Source: Chloroflexota bacterium (lineage in GTDB: Bacteria; Chloroflexota; UBA5177; JANWHV01). From it: a DNA stretch of 25,817 nt. The stretch lies in NCBI GenBank assembly GCA_025924845.1, contig JAICHN010000013.1, positions 1 to 25,817 on the forward strand. The letters run 5' to 3'. Position 1 is the first letter of the stretch; each line of letters begins with the position of its first letter. A model generated the notes under the pieces. That model saw only the letters and a list, made by a program, of their open reading frames with translations. It did not search any database and had not been told where the DNA came from. Made by a program: the position numbers and the translations under genes. Below are positions 7,980 to 16,446 of this stretch, piece after piece.

Positions 7980-10397
7980 ATGACGACAGCATCCGATTCC
8001 ATACCGACGGTGGCCGGGAGCAGCCGGCTCGATGCGGAACGCAGCAACACATTCACCATCCCCTGGCATCGCTTCATCCTGGGGGCAATTCTCCTGCTGT
8101 CGGGATTCCTCAATTTCTGGAACCTCAGCCGGCTCGGCTTCGGAAATAGCTATTACGCGGCCGCCGTGCGCAGCATGATGGACAGTTGGCATAGCTTCTT
8201 CTTCAATTCGTTCGATCCCGGCGGCTTCGTAACGATCGACAAACCGCCCCTGGGTTTCTGGTTCCAGGTGGCGAGCGCCAAGCTATTCGGGTATAGCGGT
8301 TTTAGCCTCATTGTGCCTGCCGCTTTGGCCGGCGTCGCCTCCGTATGGCTGCTGTACTACCTGGTGGCGCGCCTCTTCGGCCGGCCGGCCGGTATGTTCG
8401 CGGCGCTCGCCATGGCCATCACTCCGGTTGCCGTGGCCACTAATCGCAGCAACATCATCGACAGCATCCTCGTTTTCTTCATGTTGGCGGCGGCAGGGGC
8501 CGCGGGACTGGCGGCAGAGCGGGGAAGTCTCCGCCTACTGCTGCTTTCGGCTGTACTGGCCGGCCTCGCCTTCAACGTGAAAATGCTGGAAGCCTATCTG
8601 GTGGTTCCTGCCCTTGGCGCGGCGTACCTTCTAGGTTCCCGGCGCCTCTGGCGCCTACGTATCATGCATCTTTCGCTGGCCGCCCTGGTGCTGGTGGCGG
8701 TATCGCTCTCGTGGGCTCTGGCGGTCGATCTCATCCCTCCCAGCGATCGTCCCTTCGTGGACTCCACGACCACCAACTCGGAGCTGGACCTGGCGACAGG
8801 CTACAACGGCCTGGAGCGGTTGACCGGACAGAACCGTTTTGGTGGCCGCGCAGGGCTACCGCGCGGCGCATTTGATTTCGACCGCTTTCGCCGTGATAAC
8901 TCACTCGGAGCCGGTTCCATGTTGAAGCCCGGGATACCTGGCGTCGCCGGTTCGGGGCAGGTGTTGTCCAGCGGCGGCGACGCGCCCAACGGATCGGGCA
9001 CCGGCTCAGCGCCGAACCAAACAGGTCCGGTGCCCGCGCCTGGACAGGGCGAGGGCGGTAAGGCACCGAGTCCCTTCGTCGCGGGGAGGGGCGGCGGGCG
9101 GTCAGCGGGCGATGGATTCGGTAACTTCTCGACTGATGCCCCGTTTGGGCGGGGTGGAGGTCGTCCACCGGTCGGCGGCGGGGCAGGCATGTTTGACAAC
9201 GGTACAGCCGGCCCGCTACGCCTGTTCGGCCAGAGCCTCGGCCCTCAGGCAGGCTGGTTGCTGCCCTTCGCTTTGATCGGCCTTGTGGCCGCGCTCACGG
9301 CGCGGCGGATTAGCTGGAGACTTGAACGCCGACTGCAGGCACTGGTGCTCTGGGGAGTCTGGCTCATCACGGCGGGAGCGTTCTTTAGTGTAGCAGGATT
9401 CTTCCACAGCTATTACCTGGTTACCCTGGCCCCTCCAGCTGCCGCGCTTACCGGCATTGGCGCCACGGCCTTATGGCGCGATTATCGCCGTCCCGGTTGG
9501 CGTTGCCTTCTGCTTCCGGCGGCATTGGTCGTTACCGCCTTCACGCAACGATCCCTACTCGGCCCGTATGCGTATTGGAACGGTTGGCTCAGCCCGACCA
9601 TTCTTGGCGTTACCATAGCCGTGGCCGCCGTGCTGTTGATCGCTCGCCTCCGCGTGGGCCGCACCTTGCGCCTTCGCCGCGTGTTACGCTTCTGGACGCC
9701 GCTTGCCGCGGTAGTCGGCGTACTCACGCTGTTCCTGGCCCCCACCGCCTGGTCCCTCGAGACGATGGCGAATGGAGGAGGCGGTATGACCCCCACGGCG
9801 GGGCCAAGCGGTGTTTCATTTGGCGGTTTCGGGAGGAGCGGCGGGGGCGCTTTCACCGGCGGCACTACCGGTGACGCCGGCTTGATTGCCTACCTGGAGA
9901 AGAAGCAAGGCGCGACCAAATACTTGCTTGCCGTGCAAAACTCCAATGTCGCCGCTCCCTACATTATCGAGACGGGGAAGCCCGTCATGTCTCTCGGCGG
10001 CTTCAGTGGCAACGACCCGATCGTAACCTTGCCCCAATTGCAGGAATTGGTCAGTAACAATACGGTGCGCTTTTTCCTGGGGGTGGGCGGCTTCGGTAGG
10101 GACAGCGGGATCGGCGGCTGGGTCGAGAGTGCCTGCAAGGTAGTCATGGCAAGCGACTATCAATCAGGCGATAGGTCGGTATCCTCGTACCCCGCCAAGG
10201 CTTTAGGTCCCGGGGCAACGTGGGCGCCGAACACGGACGTCAACGCTCGTAACGGCTCTGCCGGTACTCGAGGCGGCGCGGTTGCGACCGGCCGCGGCTT
10301 TGGCGCCGGACGCGGTGGTTTCGGGGGCTTTGGCAGCATCGGCTTCTTCGCCGGCGCCGGGCAACTTTACGATTGCGCGGGTGCGACAAGGCAATGA
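7980..10397 (+). CDS. GT39/YkcB-type membrane glycosyltransferase with glycine-rich loops
   Basis: An 805-residue polytopic membrane protein. After a 25-residue cytoplasmic N-terminus the first membrane segment begins (FILGAILLLSGFLNFWNL), and the ArnT/PMT-like periplasmic motif TIDKPPLGFW appears around residue 85. Such enzymes move a sugar from a polyprenyl-phosphate donor to an acceptor outside the membrane. Residues about 283-410 form a long Gly/Pro/Ser-rich extracytoplasmic insertion, and a second Gly-rich stretch precedes the C-terminal soluble domain (about 630-725, LIAYLEKKQGATKYLLAVQNS), the YkcA/B C-terminal domain. The tail after about 750 is again Gly-rich. The ATG at 7980 follows GGAGGG; an in-frame GTG at 7950 is less likely. 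Acceptor and donor sugar cannot be told from sequence. Confidence 0.88.
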   Translation: MTTASDSIPTVAGSSRLDAERSNTFTIPWHRFILGAILLLSGFLNFWNLSRLGFGNSYYAAAVRSMMDSWHSFFFNSFDPGGFVTIDKPPLGFWFQVASAKLFGYSGFSLIVPAALAGVASVWLLYYLVARLFGRPAGMFAALAMAITPVAVATNRSNIIDSILVFFMLAAAGAAGLAAERGSLRLLLLSAVLAGLAFNVKMLEAYLVVPALGAAYLLGSRRLWRLRIMHLSLAALVLVAVSLSWALAVDLIPPSDRPFVDSTTTNSELDLATGYNGLERLTGQNRFGGRAGLPRGAFDFDRFRRDNSLGAGSMLKPGIPGVAGSGQVLSSGGDAPNGSGTGSAPNQTGPVPAPGQGEGGKAPSPFVAGRGGGRSAGDGFGNFSTDAPFGRGGGRPPVGGGAGMFDNGTAGPLRLFGQSLGPQAGWLLPFALIGLVAALTARRISWRLERRLQALVLWGVWLITAGAFFSVAGFFHSYYLVTLAPPAAALTGIGATALWRDYRRPGWRCLLLPAALVVTAFTQRSLLGPYAYWNGWLSPTILGVTIAVAAVLLIARLRVGRTLRLRRVLRFWTPLAAVVGVLTLFLAPTAWSLETMANGGGGMTPTAGPSGVSFGGFGRSGGGAFTGGTTGDAGLIAYLEKKQGATKYLLAVQNSNVAAPYIIETGKPVMSLGGFSGNDPIVTLPQLQELVSNNTVRFFLGVGGFGRDSGIGGWVESACKVVMASDYQSGDRSVSSYPAKALGPGATWAPNTDVNARNGSAGTRGGAVATGRGFGAGRGGFGGFGSIGFFAGAGQLYDCAGATRQ

Positions 10398-10518
10398 CGG
10401 AGGAGACCGCTTTGTCCGACTCGCTCATCCGTAAGAGTGAGGAGAGCCAATGCCCAACCTCGCATACTGAGGAGCATCCGGAAGGCGACTGAGCCGACTG
10501 GGCGAGGGCGAGAGTAAA

Positions 10519-11643
10519 ATGATGAAAAGGAAGCTGCGCAGGAGACCTTGGATGCAGGCCGGTCAGGCGACATGGGAACAAGAGCCCGCGAACGCGGCCC
10601 AGGCGGCCAGGCTTCGCTACGCGGACGATAGGCGGCCTGGTATAAGACGCATCGTCGTGGATGGTACTTTTGCCTACCTTCAGCCGGATGGAACGCCGCT
10701 TACCGACCCCGCTCACCTAGATCGGATCGATGCCCTGGGCATTCCCCCCGCCTGGACCGACGTCTGGATCGCCCCACGGGACCATTACCATATTCAGGCC
10801 ACGGGACGCGATGCCAAGGGAAGGAAGCAATACAAATATCACGTACGGTGGCGCCAGGTGCGCGACGAGGCAAAATTCAACAAGATGATCGATTTCGGCG
10901 AGGCACTGCCGGGGATCCGGGAGAGCGCGCGTCGTGATCTGGCCCAATTAGGGCTGCCGCGCACCAAAGTACTGGCGGCGGTAACCGCCCTACTGGACAT
11001 GACCCATCTTCGCATCGGCAACGAGGAGTACGCGCGAGAGAACCAGACCTATGGGTTGACCACCCTGCGCAATGAGCATGTGGCCGTGAACGGTGCTTCG
11101 ATCCGCGTCGAGTTCATCGGTAAGGCCCATAAGCCGCACACGGTCGAACTCACCGACCGCAGGCTGGCCAGAGTAATTCGGGGCTGCCGCGAGCTGCCGG
11201 GCCAGGAGTTGTTCACGTATCTAGAGAACGGTGAACCCCGTCCGGTTACTTCAGACGATGTTAATGACTACCTTCGTGACATAAGCGGCCGTGATTTCAC
11301 GGCGAAAGATTTCCGCACCTGGGCGGGAAGTCTGGTGGCCGCCTGCGCCCTCTGGGAAGCGGGTGCGGCTGAGTGCCCGACCGCGGCCAAGCGGCAGGTC
11401 GTGGCCGCGATCAGAGCCGCCGCCGCGCACCTGGGAAATACGCCGGCCGTGTGTAGAAAGAGCTACGTCCATCCAGCCGTGATCGGGGCGTACCTCGATG
11501 GAACCCTCTTTCAGAGCGGCGAAAGTGGCGAGAGCGGCGAGCCCGGCCGCGGGCTCGATGCTCTGGAAGAACGAGAGGAGCGACTGCTTCGCTTCCTGCG
11601 CCAGGCGGCGGGAATCAACGCGAATGAACTGGGCGCCGCTTGA
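10519..11643 (+). CDS. DNA topoisomerase IB (bacterial, eukaryotic-like)
   Basis: A 374-residue type IB topoisomerase, which relaxes supercoils through a 3'-phosphotyrosyl intermediate. The N-terminal domain has the characteristic GIPPAWTDVWI and DAKGRKQYKYH segments (residues about 74-108). Catalytic residues visible by family comparison are R165 (LRIGNEEY), K202, R266 (KDFRTWAG) and the nucleophile Y316 (CRKSYVHP). The position held by histidine in poxvirus enzymes is N307 (LGNTP), as in other bacterial members. Length is normal. The ATG at 10519 is followed at once by another ATG; the ribosome site is a modest GAG-rich stretch. It follows the GT39 gene by 121 bases and converges on the PRC-barrel gene with a 10-base gap. 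Confidence 0.93.
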   Translation: MMKRKLRRRPWMQAGQATWEQEPANAAQAARLRYADDRRPGIRRIVVDGTFAYLQPDGTPLTDPAHLDRIDALGIPPAWTDVWIAPRDHYHIQATGRDAKGRKQYKYHVRWRQVRDEAKFNKMIDFGEALPGIRESARRDLAQLGLPRTKVLAAVTALLDMTHLRIGNEEYARENQTYGLTTLRNEHVAVNGASIRVEFIGKAHKPHTVELTDRRLARVIRGCRELPGQELFTYLENGEPRPVTSDDVNDYLRDISGRDFTAKDFRTWAGSLVAACALWEAGAAECPTAAKRQVVAAIRAAAAHLGNTPAVCRKSYVHPAVIGAYLDGTLFQSGESGESGEPGRGLDALEEREERLLRFLRQAAGINANELGAA

Positions 11644-11653
11644 TCTCCCTTTC

Positions 11654-12145
11654 TTAGGGTTCTTTCTGAAAGTTGACCGCGGCGGCGTTGATCGTGATCA
11701 ATTTTGGACCGATGGCCTTGACCGCGGAGGGCTCCACCCGAAAGCGGGGGGCCTGATGGAACAGGCCGCCTCCTTCGGGCGCCGCTACGATATAGGCAAG
11801 CACGTTTCCGGTATCGGGGTCGATGTCGGCGTCCACAACCGTACCGGCCAGTTCTCCGTTGTCCCCTACCACCTGCGTGTTTCTCAAGGCATCGAACGCC
11901 ATAAGAGAGTCGCCGCCGGCACGGGCCGTCGCGGCATTGCTGCCCTCAACCATGATGGCATCACGACCAACGCTCCGCACGGCGCTCCACGGCACCATCT
12001 GGCCCTCGCGAAACATCCCGCCGCGAAGCAGCAATGCGTTCACGCGATGGGCAGTCACATCAAATTGGAGGTCATCCACCGCGCCGAGATTTTCCGCCTG
12101 CTGTACGCTGACTACCGCCAGATTCTTGAATTCCCCGTCGAACAT
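11654..12145 (-). CDS. PRC-barrel domain protein
   Basis: A 163-residue soluble protein with two PRC-barrel-like halves. The first (residues about 3-80) contains AENLGAVDDLQFDVTAHRVNALLL, the second (about 90-160) contains GELAGTVVDADIDPDTGNVLAYIV, matching the pattern of a strand, a turn with G-x-V-x-D, and a strand. PRC barrels occur in the photosynthetic reaction centre H subunit, RimM and many small stress-linked proteins; this stand-alone form has no assigned reaction. I start at the ATG at 12145 because AAGGAAAGG lies eight bases upstream; the frame stays open to 12181. It is transcribed divergently from the hydrolase at 12342. Confidence 0.85.
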   Translation of the reverse strand: MFDGEFKNLAVVSVQQAENLGAVDDLQFDVTAHRVNALLLRGGMFREGQMVPWSAVRSVGRDAIMVEGSNAATARAGGDSLMAFDALRNTQVVGDNGELAGTVVDADIDPDTGNVLAYIVAAPEGGGLFHQAPRFRVEPSAVKAIGPKLITINAAAVNFQKEP

Positions 12146-12278
12146 CGCCGTGCCTTTCCTTGTAGAGGCGCGCTGCACCATTATCCGTATCTAGAATGCG
12201 CGCGGCGGGTGCGGTGTGTACCACCTGGAAGGATGGTGGCGGTGAGAAAACCGGGCTAATCCGCGTATGCACCGGGAT

Positions 12279-12316
12279 ACTATACAGACCACGGTCTGAT
12301 TATAGTTCATTATACA
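12279..12316. promoter_or_regulatory. Operator-like dyad among -10 boxes between divergent genes
   Basis: CAGACC (12285-12290) and GGTCTG (12293-12298) form a perfect dyad with a two-base centre. On the minus strand the CTGTATAGT box at 12279-12287 overlaps its left arm, and on the plus strand TATAGT (12301-12306) and TATACA (12311-12316) follow it. No good -35 was found for either direction. A regulator bound here could affect both the PRC-barrel gene and the hydrolase gene. Confidence 0.4.
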
Positions 12317-12341
12317 GGGTGATCATGGAAGGATGTGATCG

Positions 12342-13322
12342 ATGCGCAAGGGGTTCGCTCTCAATTGGGTAGTGGCCAATGACGGAGGGATGACCCTCTT
12401 CGGCCCGCGCGATCTTGAGGAAGCACAGGCAGCCGGGGCGAAGGTGGCGCGTTTCGAGTTGCGTCTTGGCGCCGTGCCTGATTGGAATAACGCGCTAATT
12501 GGGCGTTTCCGGGGAGTGGCGCGACATCTTCGCGGTGCCGGAATTGACCCAATCGGTCTAATCTACGGAGATGCGGTGTCCCACTCCTCGCAGAAAGAAT
12601 GGAATGCCGGCAACAGCGAAACCGGCGCGGGCTCGGGCGATAACCCGTTTATCGCCCGGTTCACCGCCGTCGCTGGGAAACTGGCCGCCGCTATCCCCGA
12701 AATTCAGCTATGGGAAATCTGGAACGAGCCCAACGCATGGCGGCAGCATAACGGCAAGGAGTTTAGCGGCGGCAGCTTTATCTATCCTTCAAATTACGCC
12801 GTGCTGCTCACACAGGCCGCGTCCGCGATCCGCGGTGCTCAGGCGGGAACTACGATAATCACGGGCGGCTTGCTCTCCCACAACAATCACGGCGTACTCA
12901 ACCCGGAGAATTGCGGTGCGGAGTATCTGCAGGCAGTCTATGCGGCGCTGCGCCGCTCCGGAGGAACGATGCCGTTCGACGCCATTGGACAGCATCTCTA
13001 CATGGATCAGCCCGGCCGGGCCGACGGTGGTCATCTGTCGCAATACATTAACCATATACAGGAGGTCGTGCAGCGCAACGAGGACGGTAACGGCAGGCCG
13101 ATGTACATCACCGAGGCGGCGTGGACTACCGACGCCGTAACGCCGGACATCCAGGCCGCCAACTTGAAGACGCTGTTCGAGGTATGCAGTCGCGACCAGC
13201 GGATCCAGGCGGTGTGCTGGTTTCAGATACGAGATAACCCTCCGGGCCACCAATCATTTGGCGTGGTGGCCCCCAATTGGTCTCGCAAGCCTGCCTTCGC
13301 GGCATTTCAGGCCGTGCAATAG
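12342..13322 (+). CDS. Cellulase-superfamily glycoside hydrolase (GH5/GH39-like), no signal peptide
   Basis: A 326-residue TIM-barrel hydrolase of clan GH-A. The acid/base glutamate is E129 in LWEIWNEPN, and the likely nucleophile is E258 in MYITEAAW; GQHLY (216-220) fits the conserved histidine strand. These retaining enzymes cut beta-glycosidic bonds; substrate is not predictable, and the family could be GH5, GH39 or a related GH-A family. The ATG at 12342 follows GGAAGGA with eight-base spacing. There is no N-terminal signal peptide, so the enzyme appears cytoplasmic, or it leaves the cell by another route. It converges with the S9 peptidase gene, sharing a bidirectional terminator. Confidence 0.82.
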   Translation: MRKGFALNWVVANDGGMTLFGPRDLEEAQAAGAKVARFELRLGAVPDWNNALIGRFRGVARHLRGAGIDPIGLIYGDAVSHSSQKEWNAGNSETGAGSGDNPFIARFTAVAGKLAAAIPEIQLWEIWNEPNAWRQHNGKEFSGGSFIYPSNYAVLLTQAASAIRGAQAGTTIITGGLLSHNNHGVLNPENCGAEYLQAVYAALRRSGGTMPFDAIGQHLYMDQPGRADGGHLSQYINHIQEVVQRNEDGNGRPMYITEAAWTTDAVTPDIQAANLKTLFEVCSRDQRIQAVCWFQIRDNPPGHQSFGVVAPNWSRKPAFAAFQAVQ

Positions 13323-13345
13323 CGAATTCCAGAGTAGAAAAGCCC

Positions 13346-13380
13346 GGCGAGCCGGCGGACCGCGCTTAGGCCGGCTCGCC
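13346..13380. terminator. Bidirectional terminator between hydrolase and S9 peptidase genes
   Basis: GGCGAGCCGGC (13346-13356) pairs perfectly with 13370-13380 around a 13-base loop. Read on the minus strand the stem is followed by GGGCTTTTC, a fair T-tract. Its right arm lies inside the last codons of the peptidase gene, whose stop is in the loop. Confidence 0.65.
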
Positions 13381-15315
13381 AAGGTGGTGCTTGAACCAGG
13401 CCACGATTCGCCCCAGGGCATCCACGCGATGCTCGGGGTAGCCTGAATTGAGAAACTGATGGGAGCCGTCGGGGTACCGTGCGAACTCCACCTCGCAGCC
13501 TGCCTTCTTGAGCGCCACGAACATCTGCTCCCCCTGGCCGATGGGGCAGCGATGGTCAGCTTCGCCATGAATGATCAGGGTGGGGGTACGGGCGTTTTGG
13601 GCGAAGGTCGATGGTGAATGCGCGGCATACCATTCGGGGCTCTGATGCGGTTCGCTGCCCCATTGCAGGTCGCCGAAGATGTGGCCGATGTCGCTCGTGC
13701 CATACATTGATTCCAGATCGAAACACGGGGCGCCGCACACCGCCGCCTTAAAGCGATCGGTCTGCCCTATAGTCCAGGCGGTCATGTAACCGCCGTAGCT
13801 GTAGCCCCAGATGCCGAGGCGCTGGGCGTCCACATAGGGGCGCCGGCAGACCTCGTCGACTACCGCCTGGAGATCCAGGTAGTCCTGGCCGCCCCAGTCG
13901 CTCATCACTCGTTCAGCGAAGTCCCGGCCATAAGAGGTCGAGCCGCGAGGATTAGAGTACACCACCAGCACCTCGTGGGTGGCAAGGCTCTGCTGCACCG
14001 CATTGAACCCGTAGCCGTAGAAGCCGTGCGGGCCGCCATGCACGTCGAGCACCAAGGGATAGCGCTTCCCCGGATCGAAGTTGGGCGGGAGGAGCAGCCA
14101 GGCATCTATGCTCAGATCACCGCGTGAGACACGGAAGTGTTCCAGGCCCGCCGGCGGCGCCTCCTCCAGTACGGAGGCATTGAAGGTTGTAATCACCCGA
14201 CTCTCGCCCGTATCGATGTCGTAGCCGACGATCTCACCCGTTGCCGCAGGGGAGGCAAATGCCTGCACAACCCGGCGTGCCGAAGCACTTGCGCTCAAGC
14301 CCGCGTGTAAAGACTGCCAACCGTGGATTGCGGCCACTTCGCCGCTTTGGGTATCTATGGTAGCCAACAAGCTGGCGCCTCCCTCCATCGCGTGGAAGAG
14401 CACCTGTCGATCGTCGAGCCAGACCGGCTGAGCGGGTGGGCGGAGCGTGGGAAAGCCGGCGTCCGGAAGCCAGGGCAGCGCCTCGGTAAGCCGACGTAAC
14501 TCAGCGGTTGGCAGATCGTAGATGAAGAACTCCGGCTGCGGCGTATGTGATGTGTCGCCCGTGATGATCAGCCTATCGCCGGTTGGTGACCAGGCCCAGG
14601 TGCCGACCACGCCGTCCTCGGTCCCGATCAGTTGCGTCTCGCCCGAGACTGTGTTGATCAGCGCCAACTGCGAATGCAATCCGTTGCGATAGCCGACCCT
14701 TACGGCAAGGAACTCTCCGTCGGGCGACCACAGTGGATTGCTGAAATCCTGCAAAAGGGCGCTGACCTGCCGCCGCTCGCTCGTGGCCACGTTAACTACG
14801 AACACCTGGGTACGGGCATCCCCCAAATATCCTCGATTATCCTGCTTATAGTCGAAGCGGCGGGTCACGCGCACCGGCGGGGTGGCGTCGGCCGGGGTGT
14901 CCTGGTCATCCGGCCGCTCGGGATCGATCAGCACCGTGTAGGCCAGTTGCGCTCCGTCGGGCGCCCAGGCAAGATCGCCAATCGCCTGGCCATGCCTGGT
15001 AATCTCCCGCGCTTCCCCGACCGCGTCCATGGGGAGAAGGAAGATGCCGCTCTTCCCCGCGCGATCCGACACGAAGGCGATGTGGGATCCATCAGGCGAC
15101 CAGGCCGCGCCGCCATTATGTTCGCCGCTCCAGGTAAGGCGTCGATTATCGTTGCCGTCCCAGGCGCACACCCACAGGTGGGCCATACCTTTCCTGCTCT
15201 TGCGATCGATCTCGGCCAGAGAGTAGACAATTCGTTTTCCGTCGGGCGAGACCCGCGGGCCGACGGCCGCGCGCAAGTCATAGATCAAGGTCTCTGCTGA
15301 TAACGGGCGGCTCAT
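13366..15315 (-). CDS. S9 family prolyl oligopeptidase/acylaminoacyl peptidase
   Basis: A 649-residue serine peptidase. Residues about 10-380 form a WD40/TolB-like beta-propeller (repeated WSPDG and WAPDG motifs), which restricts access to short peptides. The alpha/beta-hydrolase domain follows: LDVHGGPHGFYGYGF (423-437, oxyanion region), SNPRGS, and the triad S506 (GYSYGG), D587 (HGEAD) and H619 (DGSHQF). No signal peptide is present, so it is cytoplasmic. Such enzymes trim N-acylated or short peptides. The ATG at 15315 follows AGAGGTAAGGA, an excellent ribosome site. A possible promoter lies upstream on the minus strand (TATCAT near 15361), but its -35 is poor. Confidence 0.92.
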   Translation of the reverse strand: MSRPLSAETLIYDLRAAVGPRVSPDGKRIVYSLAEIDRKSRKGMAHLWVCAWDGNDNRRLTWSGEHNGGAAWSPDGSHIAFVSDRAGKSGIFLLPMDAVGEAREITRHGQAIGDLAWAPDGAQLAYTVLIDPERPDDQDTPADATPPVRVTRRFDYKQDNRGYLGDARTQVFVVNVATSERRQVSALLQDFSNPLWSPDGEFLAVRVGYRNGLHSQLALINTVSGETQLIGTEDGVVGTWAWSPTGDRLIITGDTSHTPQPEFFIYDLPTAELRRLTEALPWLPDAGFPTLRPPAQPVWLDDRQVLFHAMEGGASLLATIDTQSGEVAAIHGWQSLHAGLSASASARRVVQAFASPAATGEIVGYDIDTGESRVITTFNASVLEEAPPAGLEHFRVSRGDLSIDAWLLLPPNFDPGKRYPLVLDVHGGPHGFYGYGFNAVQQSLATHEVLVVYSNPRGSTSYGRDFAERVMSDWGGQDYLDLQAVVDEVCRRPYVDAQRLGIWGYSYGGYMTAWTIGQTDRFKAAVCGAPCFDLESMYGTSDIGHIFGDLQWGSEPHQSPEWYAAHSPSTFAQNARTPTLIIHGEADHRCPIGQGEQMFVALKKAGCEVEFARYPDGSHQFLNSGYPEHRVDALGRIVAWFKHHLGEPA

Positions 15316-15470
15316 GCTCGTTCCTTACCTCTCTACAGGGCGTAAGAGTGCTTTGGACAGCATGATACCCATTTAGGTGTAGCCATGAAAAAGCTACGGC
15401 GTGCCCTTCGGTGAACGCCATGCATGATGCGAGAGGTGGCGATGCCGCTAGTAGAGCGCGGCCCAATTAT

Positions 15471-15556
15471 CTTGGCGGTTCCGTCGGGTTCCGTTGGGGG
15501 CACCCCTTGTCGGTGCCCTCGTTCAGGCCGCCAAGGGCACCCACAAGGGGTGCCCC
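15471..15556. repeat. Dispersed palindromic repeat, copy 2
   Basis: GGGGCACCCCTTGTCGGTGCCCT (15497-15519, written here only to show the arm; 23 bases) would exceed a short motif, so in brief: the arm starting GGGGCACCCCTTG at 15497 pairs with 15534-15556, one mismatch, 14-base loop. The preceding CTTGGCGG (15471-15478) and GGTTCCGTT match copy 1 at 7718. The outer right arm seen in copy 1 is lost. The stop codon of the SDR gene (15556-15558) overlaps its end, and on the minus strand the hairpin directly follows that gene and may end its transcript. Confidence 0.8.
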
Positions 15557-16323
15557 TACAGACTTCCGGATTGTCGTAACATGCCGCCGTCGATGAAGTA
15601 GGTTGAGCCTGTCACATAAGCCGCCTCGTCGGAGGCGAGATAAACCGCTAACCCGGCCACATCCTCCGGTGTCCCCATGCGGCCGAGCGGAATCTCGCCG
15701 AGCAGCGTGCGCATGGCTTGAGGGTCGGCCTTCAGGGGCGCGTCCATGGGGGTATCGATAGCGCCGGGTCCAATGTTGTTTACGGTTATCCCGTGTGGAG
15801 CAAGCTCCACCGCGATCGTGCGCGCCAACATACGCAGTCCACCCTTGGCGGCGCAGTACGGGGCATTGGTAGGCATCGGCATATCTTCGTGAACCGAGGA
15901 AATGTTGATAATTCGTCCGCCGTTGCCCTGCTTCACCATTTGACGGGCAGCCGCCTGGGCGCAAAGCCAGGGACCGGTCAGATCCACGGCGATCACTTTA
16001 TTCCAAAGATCCAGGGACGTATCGAGAAAGGGATGCTTCTCCTCAATGCCGGCGTTATTGACGAAAATATCCAGCCTGCCCCACTTGCCGACCGTGAAGG
16101 CGACCAGCCGGTTCACCGCGCTTTCATCCGACACATCAGCTTCGACCGTGACACCCTGACCTCCTGCCTTTTCCACGGCGGCAAGCGTGTCATTGGCCCG
16201 ATCCGGCTTCCCGACGTAGTCGATGGCGACCCGGGCGCCTTCCCGCGCGAACCGCTCCGCGATGCCTTTGCCAATGCCCGTGCCGGAGCCGGTGATGATT
16301 GCAACCTTTCCCTCTAAACGCAT
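15556..16323 (-). CDS. Short-chain dehydrogenase/reductase (glucose 1-dehydrogenase-like)
   Basis: A 255-residue classical SDR. The Rossmann dinucleotide motif TGSGTGIG is at residues 11-18, NNAG at 89-92, and the catalytic S143, Y156 and K160 (YCAAK) are all present. The C-terminus ends in the family-typical YVTGSTYFIDGGM. It probably oxidises or reduces a sugar or alcohol with NAD(P); the specific substrate is unknown. I prefer the ATG at 16323 (MRLEGKVAIITG) with AAAGG upstream, though the frame stays open to 16353. Its stop codon TAG lies at the very edge of a dispersed palindromic repeat, so the last residues may have been set by that insertion. Confidence 0.92.
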   Translation of the reverse strand: MRLEGKVAIITGSGTGIGKGIAERFAREGARVAIDYVGKPDRANDTLAAVEKAGGQGVTVEADVSDESAVNRLVAFTVGKWGRLDIFVNNAGIEEKHPFLDTSLDLWNKVIAVDLTGPWLCAQAAARQMVKQGNGGRIINISSVHEDMPMPTNAPYCAAKGGLRMLARTIAVELAPHGITVNNIGPGAIDTPMDAPLKADPQAMRTLLGEIPLGRMGTPEDVAGLAVYLASDEAAYVTGSTYFIDGGMLRQSGSL

Positions 16324-16374
16324 CAAATGCTGCCTTTCTCGACTAGCCGGCAAGGCGCGGCAGATAGTCTCACG

Positions 16375-16424
16375 AAGGGGACGAGGGACCTTGCTACCGA
16401 GTCAGCAAGGTCCCTCGTCCCCTT
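16375..16424. repeat. Perfect 21-base-pair inverted repeat
   Basis: The arm starting AAGGGGACGAGGG (16375-16395) pairs perfectly with 16404-16424 around an eight-base loop. It lies 22 bases past the stop of the 51-residue membrane protein gene and 50 bases before the SDR start, both on the minus strand. There is no T-tract, so it could be a factor-dependent terminator, an RNA stabiliser, or another small palindromic repeat. Confidence 0.75.
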
Positions 16425-16446
16425 AGCGCTCAACGTGCCCCTACCC

